Assembly: GCA_012931725.1 (NCBI GenBank)
Contig: CM022946.1
Location: 61,036,098 to 61,100,097, forward strand
DNA: 64,000 bases
From: Litsea cubeba
Lineage: Eukaryota; Streptophyta; Magnoliopsida; Laurales; Lauraceae
Direction: 5' to 3'
Part shown: one piece after another, positions 1-10,254 of the stretch
Layout of the letters: each line of letters starts with the position of its first letter
Position numbering within the stretch: position 1 is the first letter of the stretch
The notes under the pieces: model-generated
The model's database searches: none
The model's input: only the letters and a program-made list of their open reading frames with translations
Told to the model about the DNA's origin: nothing
Program-made: the position numbers and the translations under genes

Positions 1-233
1 ATTCATGGTTTGAAACAAAATCCGGATTCAGGGATTTCCATCCTAGTCCACCCTGCCTTTTACTGCCCAAATGGTTTTAGGTCAAAATTTATGACCCTCG
101 TGTCTTTAAACAAAAAAATGGTTTTTCAAAAACCGCGAGGAAGCGACGCTTAGTCGATACTCGCACAAATCGGAAGCAAGCGAACCACGTTCGACACTTC
201 CAAAATCGCAGGGAAGCGACATTTCGTCGATAC

Positions 234-460
234 TTGCAAAATCCAAAACTGTGGAGACGCAACATTTCAGTTGATATCCACAACCCAAATTTCAAAGGTT
301 CGAAAAAACCTAAAAAAAACCGTGGAGACGCAACATTTTCAGTTGATATCCACAACCCAAATTTCAAAGGTTCGAAAAAACCTAAAAAACCGTGGAGATG
401 CAACATTTCAGTTGATATCCACAACCTAAATTTTCAAAGGTTCGAGAAAACCACAAATTT
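234..460. repeat. Tandem repeat, about 65-75 bp unit, 3 copies
   Basis: Three successive copies of a unit containing GGAGACGCAACATTTCAGTT, then 'gatatccacaacccaaattt' and 'caaaggttcgaaaaaaccta'. Unit length varies because the A-run at the end differs. It is part of the minisatellite mosaic upstream of the antisense gene. The short ORFs across it are by-products of the periodicity. Confidence 0.85.
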
Positions 461-514
461 CAAAAATCGTGGGGAAACGACATCAAGTCAGTACCCGCAA
501 AACCAAAATTTTTG

Positions 515-670
515 AAAAGCAAGGATGCGACATTCCATCGATACTTGCACCCAAATCCGCGAGGATGCGACATTCCATCGATACTCGCAACCGAATGAGC
601 AAGGATGCGACATTCCATCGATACTTGCAAGAACATTCAGCAGGGAGGCGACTTTTAGTCGATACTTGCA
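515..670. repeat. Tandem repeat, about 35-40 bp unit, about 4 copies
   Basis: Copies of GGATGCGACATTCCATCGAT followed by 'acttgca' or 'actcgca' occur at about 522, 563 and 602. A diverged copy (GGAGGCGACTTTTAGTCGAT) follows at about 645. Related single copies with 'gcgac...gtcgatact' lie further left at about 140-235, so the family is older than this local array. Confidence 0.8.
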
Positions 671-689
671 TTTTTTCTTTGAAAACCAA

Positions 690-1045
690 ACCGGCTATAA
701 ATGCCATCAAAACAGGCTATAAATGCCACAAACCGGCTATCAATGCCACCAAAAACAAACCGGCTATCAATGCCACAAACAAAAAAACTTGGATTTCAAA
801 AACGGCTATCAATGCCACCAAAACAAACCGGCTATCAATGCCACCAAAACAAAACAGGCTATCAATGCCACCAAAAACCGGCTATAGATGCCACAAAACA
901 AACCGGCTATCAATGCCACCAAAATTGGCTATAGATGCCACAAACAAAAAAACTCGGCTATCAATGCCACAAGAAAAGCTGGCTCTCATGCCAAAATTGG
1001 CTTCCATGCCACAAACAAAAACCTGGCTTTCATGCCAAAACAATC
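690..1045. repeat. Minisatellite of about 20 bp, motif GGCTATCAATGCCACCAAAA, about 14 copies
   Basis: A degenerate array of GGCTAT(A/C)AATGCCA plus a short A-rich spacer. The core is conserved while the spacer length varies. At the right end it grades into GGCTCTCATGCC and GGCTTTCATGCC. A closely related motif, GGCTATAAACGCCAAAAATC, recurs at 9531-9640 inside the downstream LTR. Confidence 0.85.
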
Positions 1046-1083
1046 ATTTGACAAAAGATTTTCACAAAATGACAACCTTTTGA

Positions 1084-1222
1084 TCAAATCCCATTTAGCA
1101 ATTACTTTTATCACAAAAAGATTCAAGTGAGCGTAGGGATAACAAAAAAAAGAAAAGCATCCCATTTAGCAATTACTTTTATCACAAAAAGATTAAAGTG
1201 AGCGTAGGGATAACAAAAAAAA
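1084..1222. repeat. Direct repeat, 2 copies of about 66 bp
   Basis: The stretch 'cccatttagcaattactttt' through 'gagcgtagggataacaaaaa' occurs at about 1090-1150 and again at about 1161-1220 with few differences. It is another independent unit in the mosaic. Confidence 0.8.
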
Positions 1223-1228
1223 AGAAGA

Positions 1229-1415
1229 AAGTGTTCACAAGCACTACAAAAAAAAGAGTACCAAAAAAAATACATGTGGTACCAAAAAAAGAAAGTGTTC
1301 ACAAGCACTACAAAAAAAAGAGTACCAAAAAAATACATGTGGTACCAAAAAAAAAGAGTGTTCACAAGCACTACAAAAAATAAGTACCAAAAAAATACAA
1401 GTGGTACCAAAAAAA
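1229..1415. repeat. Tandem repeat of about 60 bp, 3 copies
   Basis: Units contain GTGTTCACAAGCACTACAAA, an AGTACC motif and ATACATGTGGTACC (a partial palindrome), separated by A-runs. There are three copies, the last slightly diverged. The array lies just downstream of the stop codon of the antisense gene. Confidence 0.85.
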
Positions 1416-1451
1416 AAAAGAGAGAGAAGGATGGTTTCTGTATACAGGAGC

Positions 1452-4400
1452 TCAATCAAAGATGGTCTCCAGCCAAGAGTTCAACTCCCCAAGCAGACTT
1501 TTAGCCTCAGCTGTCAAGGATTCCAAGGCACGCTTCTTCAGGAACTTGCCATGAGATGCTGGAGTGGGCTGTACCCCTTCTCTCACACCAGGAAGCTTAC
1601 CTCGAGCAGCTTGCCATTGTTTATCCTCATCAGACTTCCTTTTGAGAACCCGTTCGGCATCTGCAACCTGGTGAATCAGGACACTCTCCCTGTCGCGAGC
1701 TTCTATTATGGCAGTCCACTTGGCAGCGACTTGTGCCTGCAGAAGCTCAAGACGTTTCCTGGCCTCATCGACCTCCCTATCAAGGATGTTAAGGTCATGT
1801 GTCAGCTCGATGATGGTTAGCTCTTCTCTATTCCTCTTTCGGACTGCCACCTTCTTGCTTTCTGTAGCCTCATCTAGGTCAGACTTAGCCTTATCAGCAG
1901 GGTCCAGGAACATCTCCTTGAAGAACTGGTCATCAGCCAAACTCACGGTCTCAAACCACTTGTCACCCAGTGCAATGATCCTATCAACGATCGCCCTGGC
2001 ACCTGTGACATCCAGACCAGCCTCTTCAGCATCACTGAGAATCTCCTGCACATGCTGGATCATGCCAAATCCGACTTCCAAGTGCCCAGAAAGGAGAGTC
2101 TCAATCCAAGAGCGCACAACTCGCACCACCACCTTCTTCGCAAAAAGAAGAGATGGCCCAGCTGAGGATTCGCCCAACTCCGTTGGTCGGCTACTCATGT
2201 CATCATCTGTTGAAAGAGTAACAAAAGAACTCTTTCCAGCTGAAGCTGCTCCTGCTCGGGAAGGAATCTCAGCGCGAGGAATCTCCTCAATATTGTCAGA
2301 GCTGGTCCCAGGAATCTCTACCTCTGGATCAACCTCTGGCATCTCTTGCTCTGGAAGCAACGGATCCTCCTCTGCCACTTCAAAACCTGCAAAGGAAACA
2401 CAAAAAGGTATGAATATGACCCTGTTTGAAAATCATTATCAGAGTTATAACTACAAAATACCTTCTTCGACGACTGGCGGAACACTTTCTTCCTCCATGA
2501 ACTCATCGAAAGCATCATCAACATTTGCGTCCATCGATGGTTCAAAGTCATCAGAACCCTGTGGCAAGTCAGCTGGCAACAAAAAATGTGATTAGCAAGC
2601 CAAGTCACAAACAAAAAAAAAAGAAGAGCAAAAGAAGTCGTACCAATTGGAGATTTGGATTTACTCCAGAGTCCCTCGGTTCTTCTGCAGGTGCCTCAAC
2701 AGGATCCATCACCACCTCATCGGTTGGGACCTCAGGCATCACCAAGTCTTCCTCTGCTATAAAAAAAAAAAAGAGAGAAGAAAAGCAGAAACAAGAAGCA
2801 AATCATAACAAAAAAAAAAAATCCCATGAAAAGAAATGGAAAGAGAAAAAGGAAGAATCATACCTTCACCGACGGTCTCTTCTTCTCGACTTCTTTTCTC
2901 TGGAGGCTCGTCAGCATCCACTGGCACATCCTCATTGATAGTAAGAGGAACTTCCAAGTTAGGAGAATCCTCATGCTGCCCCTGGCTGCGATGATGACTC
3001 CTCCTCCTCTTACTTCTGCGGGCTCGCTTCTTAGAAGAACCTACCCCGCTGTCAGAGTCAGGTTTCCCACTTGACTCATCACTGGATGGTCTGCTCTTGC
3101 CAATAGACTCCACGGAAGCTTGCCTCTGCGCCGCTTGCATCCAAGCGCCAAGTTCGGCTTCCTCCTGTTCTAGCTGCTCCAAAGCCTCGTCAGGTATTTC
3201 TCGAACAGCTTCAGAACCGATGACGCCCTGGTCACCGAGAAAGCCTATCTTGTGTTTCTCTCCAGAAAGGAAGGCCCAAACTTCCTCTCGCCGGATGCCA
3301 TCCGACTTTCCAAGGCCCTTTCCAGATGCCAGCTTCACATCAAGCTCCTTCCTGGAAAGTCCCCGATATGCCGAGAAGCTCTCCGCGAACCACTTCGCAA
3401 AGCCGGCAGTCCGGGAAGTCAACAACACAGGATAAGAAATCATGGCTGTAGTGTCTTCAGCACTATAGAAAGCCCATGCATTTCTCCCGTCCTGTAAGCC
3501 TCCAAAGCGCTTCACCATGCTTGAAGGCGCTCCAACAACGCCTTGAGAAAAGCCAAGCTGCAAAGCAAAGCGAGAGGGTACATACGGTTGGATATCGACG
3601 AAAAGATGTCTACGGTACACCATCGTGCCGACACGTATGCTGAAAAGCCACTCTCTCTCTGCATTTGTCAAGGAATAATGCCTTCCCGACCCCGCCCTGG
3701 TAGAGTCTCGGGAGGCACCAAAATCAAAAGCCTTCTTCCGCAACTCCGGAGAAAGCTTTACTGAAGATTGCCCCATCTCGACGTCCCTGAACCGTCGGAT
3801 CCTCATGCGGGCAAACAAAAGTGATTCGGACACGGCTTTGCCCTTAGCCAGTCGGATCATCAGAGGATCATCATCCTGAGCAGCACCCAGCCGATGGAAG
3901 CCAGGACAGTGGTATACATACCACGAATAAAAGATATGGGCTGAAAATACCCTATTCATGGGAAGCCCAAGCCGAACCAGAAAAGCAGCAGCCTGCAGTT
4001 CGGTACACAGGTAGGAGTAAAGAGCTGGCACCAAAGCAAGCTGCTCTCCAAACGCCATCTGACAAGCCGGAAAAATACAATGCGGCCTGATGTGCGTTCC
4101 ATCTCCTCCAGCAAAAATAGCCTCACCAAGCCAATAAGTGAGGTAAACAGCGAGATCTCTCCGCAGTGCAATGTCAGGACATATGGCGTTTGTACTTGCA
4201 CAGAAATCTCTCAACTCTTCTTGCATGGCCAAGATCTTCTTTGAACTTGGATCCTGAGCTCCGGCTTCCTGGGTCACGCTATCAGAAGACTCCCTGCTAT
4301 CAAAAAAGTTGGGGAATGAAGAGCAAAAACTCTTCCAACTGCTGGATCTAACTTTCGAACCCCCCTTCTCCTTCAAAAAATCATAGAAGGCGACGAGCTG

Positions 4401-5801
4401 AAAGTATAAAAGCCTGAACTCCTCAGACTGCCCCTCGAGGACGCTGTCAATCGGCATAAACTCCTCATAGAGTTTGCCGAGGATGGGCAATCCGGTAATG
4501 GCGCTCAACTCCTTCAAAGAAAAACCAATCTCACCATTCGTCACAACGAAGGTATTGGTTTGAGGGAGGAACGACTCCAGCATAGCCATGAAGGCCTCGT
4601 CGGAAAAGATCACGGTCTCCCTAAAAGCGCGGACCGCATCAAAAATCCCGGCTTCCTTCAAAACGGGGCCACCAATCAGCAGGACGCGATCAGTCCACGA
4701 CTTCCACTCGGAGTCAGCATTGAAACGACCTCGAAGTCGAAAAGGCTTGATCCAATTGCTGCCGTCACCGCTGAAAATACCAAGGCCCACCGGTCTCAAA
4801 TCGACCGACGGATAATCAGAGCCCTGGTAGCCGCTTGATGGCATCAACAAGTCCATGTCAACAGGCGACCTCTCCGTATATCCAGGAGAACCGCCAACAA
4901 AAACCCCGGTCTTGATTACATTTGTCCTTCTCACCCAACTTGGAGGATCTTCCCTCTTAGGGCACGTGGGGGCAAGGCTCAGAATCGAGACGGTGCGATC
5001 AAACATCGACCGGGTAGTAACAGTCTTCTTCTCACCATCTGCTGTGAAGGAAAACTGAAAAGATCTCCTCTGGTATGTAATGTCATCAGGGACTGCAGCA
5101 CCAAAGAAGAAGGTAGGCTTGGGCAAAACGCTCTGATCTTCCATCACCCATGGACGACTGCTTACCATAATCTTATAGAATTCCTCTCCCTTGAGAGTGA
5201 TCAGTCGCTGCCTCATCTCATCTCTGTTGAGGGAGTCGCACTCTTCCAGATTTCTCTCAACATACTGGACCTTCTCGAAAGCCTGCTGAACGGCCGGATT
5301 AGAAGATCTAGAAGATCGACGAGGTACGCTTGTAGCAGGCTCTTTACCCTTGTTCGCTCTGGAGGAACCACCTGAAAAGGATGGAAAAGAAAAAGATCAA
5401 ACATCAAAATGACAGAATCTCGCTAAAAAAAATCTGGCGAAATTTTGACATGATGACGGGGCAATTCCGAAGAAAATGAACTATCCCGAAAGAAATAGAA
5501 ACTTGAAGATGGGCTCAACATCGCTGCGAGCTCCGAAACTCCAAACTTTCGAAACCTAAAAGTTTCCGCAAAATCAGGAAGGGCTCAACATCACTGCGAG
5601 CTCCAAGTTCCCAAATTTGCAAAAACTTTCAGGTATGCAATCACATCATGCATGAACATCTAGATTTGCGAAAAAAAAAATGCATTATCATGATGAGCAA
5701 AAAAAAAGAAAAGAAACTTTCTCTAAAAAAAAAGGAGGAGAAAGAAAACAAAAAAAAAAAAAAAAAGGAAACGAAACTCTCTCAAAAAAAAAGGGGGAGG
5801 G

Positions 5802-5837
<36 letters not shown>

Positions 5838-6098
5838 GGGCTGGCCCACAGGCCGTGGCCCACAGGCCACGTGGCCGTACGGCCAGATCCGTACGGATCT
5901 GTCCGTACGGCCCACACAATAAAAAAAAAACATGAAAAAAAAAAGAAAGAAAAGAAAGCAAAAAAAAAAAAAAAAAAGGAGGCAAACACGTGAAAAAGAA
6001 AAAAAAAGAAGAAAAGAAAGAAACAAAAAAAAAAGAGAAGAACTTTTTTTTTCCTACAATGGAGTTTTCTTGAAAAAGAAGAACTTACTTGAAGCCAT
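1452..6098 (-). CDS. Antisense five-exon gene in retroelement, plant-mobile-domain-like protein with C-terminal coiled coil (1220 aa)
   Basis: Five exons on the minus strand join into one open frame of 1221 codons including the stop: 6098-6089, 5371-2864, 2756-2644, 2558-2462 and 2386-1452. All junctions use GT/AG and phases agree (1,0,1 for the later introns). Exon 1 encodes only MAS plus one base. Exon 2, residues about 225-490, resembles the plant mobile domain (PMD, PF10536) of transposon-linked plant proteins, with a segment reading FSLKELSAITGLPILG. A basic stretch KKRARRSKRRRSHHR (about 781-796) looks like a nuclear localisation signal. Exons 3-4 are very acidic. Exon 5 holds a Lys/Glu/Leu-rich coiled coil (about 1090-1170). 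A TATAAAAG box lies about 120 bases upstream of the ATG. The exon 4 acceptor is the least certain. Function is unknown; the gene probably belongs to the retroelement. Confidence 0.75.
5700..6050. repeat. A-rich tracts flanking a GC-rich palindromic island
   Basis: Long interrupted A-runs (5690-5836 and 5922-6050) enclose about 82 bases of GC-rich sequence at 5837-5919. That island is made of repeated GGCCCACAGGCC and of inverted GGCCGTACGGCC / GATCCGTACGGATC motifs. It lies in intron 1 of the antisense gene. Poly-lysine and poly-phenylalanine ORFs here are artefacts. Confidence 0.8.
6089..6098 (-). other. First coding exon (10 bases) of the antisense gene
   Basis: ATGGCTTCAA is followed directly by a strong donor, GTAAGTTC. 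Joining it to the acceptor TTTTCAG before 5371 gives a frame that continues into the long exon 2 without a break. That is why this start was chosen over the internal Met at 5216. Confidence 0.7.
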
Positions 6099-6219
6099 TG
6101 ATGGAGAAGAAGAAGAAAACTCTTGAAGATCTTGAAGAAGAAAAGCTCTTGGTCTTGAAGCCCTCTTGAGATTATTGCAAAAGAAAGTAGTAAGAGCAAG
6201 AGATCCAACCTCCTCCTTG

Positions 6220-6227
6220 CTTTTATA
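6220..6227 (-). promoter_or_regulatory. TATA box of the antisense gene
   Basis: The minus strand reads CTCTATAAAAGCAAGG. A TSS about 30 bases downstream (near 6190) would leave a 5' leader of roughly 95 bases before the ATG at 6098, a normal plant arrangement. This is independent of the LTR promoter, which reads the other strand. Confidence 0.55.
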
Positions 6228-6289
6228 GAGGAGAGCAAACCAAAGAAGGAAAGAAGAAAGAGGTAAGTGTTACTAATTAGTAACCTTAC

Positions 6290-6760
6290 CAAAAGAAAGA
6301 AATTAGAAAGATTCTTTCCCAAAAGAAAGATATCTTGAGGGATTCTCTCCCAAAAAAGAAATCAATGAGAGATTTTCTCCCAAAAATCAATCTATGACGG
6401 ATTCTTTCCCAAAAGAAAGATATCTTGAGATATCCTATCCCAAAATAAAGGGATCTTGAGAGATTTTCTCCCAAAAATCAATCTATGACGGATTCTTTCC
6501 CAAAAGAAAGATATCTTGAGATATCCTATCCCAAAATAAAGGGATCTTGAGAGATTTTCTCCCAAAAATCAATCTATGACGGATTCTTTCCCAAAAGAAA
6601 GATATCTTGAGATATCCTATCCCAAAATAAAGGGATCTTGAGAGATTTTCTCCCAAAATCAATCTATGACGGATTCTTTCCCAAAAGAAAGATATCTTGA
6701 GATATTCTATCCCAAAAATAAAGGGATCATGAGAGATTCTCTCCAAGTAAAGATATCCTT
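6290..6760. repeat. Tandem repeat of about 90 bp, 4 good copies plus edges
   Basis: The phrase ATCTATGACGGATTCTTTCC recurs at about 6391, 6481, 6571 and 6660. The rest of each unit contains AAAGATATCTTGAGATATCC and AAAGGGATCTTGAGAGATTT. Shorter diverged parts extend on both sides. It lies just upstream of the TATA box of the antisense gene, so it forms that gene's distal promoter region. Confidence 0.85.
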
Positions 6761-7119
6761 AGATATTCTCTATCCAAATGAGATATTTTTGGATATTCTT
6801 TACAAAAATGACACCATATGAGATCTAAGCCATTTCAAAAGCTTAAGGTCCCATGGGTTAGCCCATATGAGCCAGGTTTGACCACCTAGGCACAAAAAAA
6901 AAAAAAAAAAAAAAAAGGAAAATTTTGGGCTTTTAGTCAAAGAGAAATCCCTCTTACCAAGAGCATACAAAAATGGTTCCATGCCTCTTTTGAGTTGATT
7001 GGACCATACAAAAGAAAATTCCAAGCCCCATGAGCTTCCAAAAATCAAACCATCCAGCCTCATATACCAAATTGAGCCAAAATCTTGAAATTGACATTCC
7101 ACAAAAATCAAACCAAATC

Positions 7120-7350
7120 CTGGTCCCCTAACTTGCCACATACAGCCTGTTAGGTCACAAGACCAAAACCAAAAACCAAAACCTGATCCCCTAACTTGCC
7201 ACATACAGCCTGTTAGGTCACAAGATCAAAACCAAAATTGATCCCCCAACATTCCACATACAGCTTGTTGGGTCACACGATCAAAACCAAACCTGACCCC
7301 CTAACCTGCCATATATAGCCTGTTAGGTCACAAGGTCAAAACCCAAATCC
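7120..7350. repeat. Tandem repeat of about 55-63 bp, 4 copies
   Basis: Units begin CCCCTAACTTGCCACATACA, continue with 'gcctgttaggtcacaagacc' and end in a run of AAAACC. Starts are at about 7127, 7189, 7243 and 7298. The array lies between the 90-bp array and the polypurine tract. Confidence 0.85.
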
Positions 7351-7554
7351 ACATCCCTGATGTCATCTTCAAAACTTTGCCTCGAGATGGTACGTGATCC
7401 CTTTCACCACCATAAAATTCCCCTGGAAGCTCAAAAGGCTACAAATACCAAAAGAAAGATTGCTCAAAGACTCTTGGTCAAGTCACAGGCTCTCCTTCAA
7501 AAAAATCTCTTCGAGGCACATCGACTACAAAAGTTAAGCAACTCGCCGCTGTAC

Positions 7555-7569
7555 CTCGAGGGGGGCATT
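7555..7569 (+). other. Polypurine tract
   Basis: CTCGAGGGGGGCATT stands immediately before the LTR-like start TGTTGACACC. Plus-strand DNA priming sites of Ty3/gypsy elements have this position and composition. Confidence 0.6.
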
Positions 7570-9023
7570 TGTTGACACCAAAAATGTCACTTTGCCTTTC
7601 CAAGATCCAAAGAGCTACATGAAGTCGCAACCTGCCATAAATAGGCAATGCTGCTTCCAAAAATAAAATCTTGTCAGAATCAAACAAAAACTGCAAGATT
7701 CTTCCAGACAGCCAAAAGAGGAGTACACAAGAAGTTTCAAGCCATTTCAACATCATTTGGCCTAACTTCGCTTCTCCGACAGCCAAATTAAGCCTCTCGG
7801 CGGTAAAGCTCTCCGGGACCATGATTTCCAAGACAGAACCTATGGATCATCTTAAAATGACTCCAATAGGTTCCCTGTCAAATTTCAAGTCAATCGGACA
7901 TCGGTTGACCGCACATCAAACCGCGACATCTTCATCGCGATAAAAAGCAAGTTTGCAGGTGATAGGACCCCAAACGGCTTCGAAATTCAAACAAAAGCCT
8001 ATGGTTGGTCTTATTTATTGCTCAGGAGGCTTCACACCAAATTTCAGGTCATTCCGACATCGTTTGACCCAGTTTCAGCTTCTGACGGGAAATCGGCAAC
8101 TCTGCGCGACAAAGTCTTCGGCTTTCTCAGGAAATTGGAAACTTTGCAAAATAAAATGCAAGAATTCTCATCAGGTTTCCTACAAAGAAATCAGGCCAAT
8201 AAATGATCAAAATGTCAAAGAAATGTACAGAAGAAAAAAGAATCAGAAAAAAGCAAAAACGGACGCAAAACGGGACCAAAAAGGGGGAAAACCCCCCCAG
8301 GGTCGCAGACCCCTGCGACCCTGGGCCAGGGTCGCCGGCGACCATGGACCCCGGGGTCGCCGGGAAAGCCCCGGAAACCCCGGTTTTCGCCGTTTTTTTC
8401 GCGATTCGAGAAGCCCAGCCTCTGGTACTTTCCAAAATTCATGCTTTTGAGACACCAAGTCCTCTGATATCCGTCCAAAACACGGGTAAATCATCAAGAG
8501 TATCAAAGACAGTATTGATCGCCACCCGGTCAACCAAAAAAAAGTGTGCTTTCCACCCGACCGATCGAGAAATCGACAGGACAGATGGCACCGACCCGCT
8601 GTTGGCAACAAACACCTGAAATTACATGGTCATCTGATGTCGATCTACATGAAGATCCATCGATGATCATCGACAGAAGAATTCCAAAAGACATGGCACG
8701 GCCCGCGACTCTTCAGCTGCTCGGCGACCACTTAATGCGATTAATTGACTAGCTTTATTACAGTCATTAATCCATTTCTTTGGACGGCCCAATCAGAAGC
8801 AAGCATTTGGGAGTTACAAGTCAAGAGATTCATGGCATTTAACCCATGAAACTCCTCCCATCATGGCGATTAAAGGCGATTAAATGCCCTCAATCTCCTC
8901 CGGCCAATCAGAAGCCAAGAAAAAGGAGTTACAAAATAAACAATTCAATTTTGTAACTCCTCCCATTATGTGGCTTAATGACATTAAAAGCCCATAAGCT
9001 CTCCTAAATGGCTACCAAGAGCC

Positions 9024-9031
9024 TATAAATA
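9024..9031 (+). promoter_or_regulatory. LTR TATA box
   Basis: GCCTATAAATAGGAGAGC is a strong plant TATA context inside the LTR. Transcription would start around 9055. Confidence 0.55.
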
Positions 9032-9530
9032 GGAGAGCACTCCAAAGGAATCCAGATCGGAAAAACACACAACAAACATCAGACAGCAGTCAGAAATCCA
9101 GAGAAAAGAAAAAGAGAGAAAACTCTGCGGAAGTTCTACACCGGCCACCGCAACAAGGTGATAAAAGTCCCTTGGGGGGTACCCCCCCCCCAAGGTCCTT
9201 GCCTTCTCCTCCTGCCTCCAATGGCTTAGATGTGGCTTTTCAGCCCGTCTACTCGTTTTTTTATTGGACATAGGACCTTCCTTTGGTCTTTGTCTTCTAA
9301 AAACCCGAGGTTATAGCCAAGCCAAGCGAATCAAATAGCATCCTCTGTTCTCATCTGCATGGATGATGGCGAAGCCCACATATGGCTTGCGACCGTCAAT
9401 CTAAACGAGTCCCCCACAATCTCCTGAGAAGTTAGATCCTCCTTTTCTTGCTTTTCATTGTAGTTTGTATTTTTTCAAAAGAGACAAAAATCACAATTCT
9501 TGTCTTTCATTGTTGATAAGGATTGTAAAT

Positions 9531-9645
9531 CGGCTATAAACGCCAAAGTTGGCTATAAACGCCAAAAATCGGCTATAAACGCCAAAAATCGGCTATAAAC
9601 GCCAAAATCGGCTATAAATGCCAAAAAAAAAATCGCCTTTCACGG
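9531..9645. repeat. Minisatellite GGCTATAAACGCCAAAAATC, 5 copies
   Basis: Five copies of a unit of about 20 bp, followed by a diverged 'cgcctttcacggcaaa'. The core GGCTATNAANGCC is the same as in the array at 690-1045. Confidence 0.85.
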
Positions 9646-9770
9646 CAAATCAAGAAAATGTCTCTTTTCTTAAATATATGTGCAATGGAAAACTTGAAAG
9701 AAGTTGATTTCCTTTTTACTTGCGAAGGTTGATTTCCGGATCACCACTTGCAATTCCAAGTAAAATAGAA

Positions 9771-9902
9771 AATCTGGCACACCCACAAAAAAAAAGAAAT
9801 GTTGATGCACGCCCCTGCCCCCCGGTTACGAAAGGGTCGGACCCAAACGGACTCCCACGTCCGCCGACCTCGGTAGAACTCGAGCAGGAGCACGGTCCAT
9901 CA
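9771..9902 (+). other. Putative primer-binding site and leader, truncated
   Basis: TGGCACACCCA at 9774 resembles the first bases of a primer-binding site class seen in plant Ty3/gypsy elements. The following 120 bases would be leader, and they are cut at 9903 by the truncated LTR of the next element. If correct, the LTR at 7570 has internal sequence on both sides. Confidence 0.3.
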
Positions 9903-10211
9903 GGGAAGTTGAAAGAGGAAGAAGACGAGGAAGAAGAACCGGGAGGAGTTGCAGATATAAGTGGGAAGAGATAAGGACGAGCGTTTAAAATAAGGATTAG
10001 GTTAATGGGCTTAAGTTATTGAGTCAAAACTACGGGTCAGGTCATCTACCCATCAACCCAACTCACCAATCCACACATCTAATCTAACGCGTGCCCCACT
10101 TAATCCTAACCACTTAAATAACTAAAATACATTCAATTAAAATAATACTAATATTCTAATTAAAATATAATAATATATTAAAAAAAATAGAAATGGGACC
10201 GAGATCTTACA
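9903..10211 (-). repeat. Truncated 3' LTR of the gag-only gypsy element
   Basis: It matches the terminal 311 bases of the other LTR and ends in TTACA next to the polypurine tract. The outer 2.3 kb is missing, and the junction at 9902/9903 joins directly to the left retroelement. Confidence 0.8.
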
Positions 10212-10254
10212 TTCTCCCCCCCTTAGGATATTTGGTCCTCCAAATAACTAGTAT

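Larger units (their letters stand above)
1..9770 (+). mobile_element. Large Ty3/gypsy-like LTR retrotransposon, 3' part (5' part outside window)
   Basis: This block is read as the 3' half of a plus-strand LTR retrotransposon. The evidence is a purine-rich tract at about 7555-7569 (CTCGAGGGGGGCATT) followed at once by an LTR-like start, TGTTGACACC, at 7570, with a TATAAATA box at 9024 inside the LTR. Between the left edge and the tract lie several unrelated short tandem repeats and one spliced gene in antisense orientation. Tat/Ogre-type plant elements are known for long, repeat-rich 3' regions and extra ORFs, which fits. No gag, protease, RT or integrase is visible, so the lineage is inferred from layout only. 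The 5' LTR and any pol lie left of base 1. The right LTR boundary is uncertain. Confidence 0.6.
7570..9770 (+). repeat. LTR of the left retroelement (right boundary approximate)
   Basis: It starts TGTTGACACC after a polypurine tract. TATAAATA at 9024-9031 is well placed for the U3/R border. A GC-rich patch at 8290-8370 and a five-copy GGCTATAAACGCC minisatellite (9531-9640) lie inside. No second copy is in the window for comparison, so the end is unproven. The stretch at 9771, AATCTGGCACACCC, looks like the start of a primer-binding site, which would put the LTR end just before it. Confidence 0.5.

Noticed and set aside
234..1083. ORFs across the left repeats (for example a 204-codon plus-strand frame)
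   Set aside because: Periodic Lys/Asn/Pro-rich peptides explained by tandem repeats; they run through several unrelated arrays.
1708..2595. 295-codon plus-strand ORF opposite exon 5 of the antisense gene
   Set aside because: Ser-rich shadow frame; the minus strand shows splice sites, acidic and coiled-coil composition and continuity with the other exons.
5648..6126. Poly-lysine and poly-phenylalanine ORFs
   Set aside because: Products of A-tracts; the region is intron 1 and promoter-side sequence of the antisense gene.
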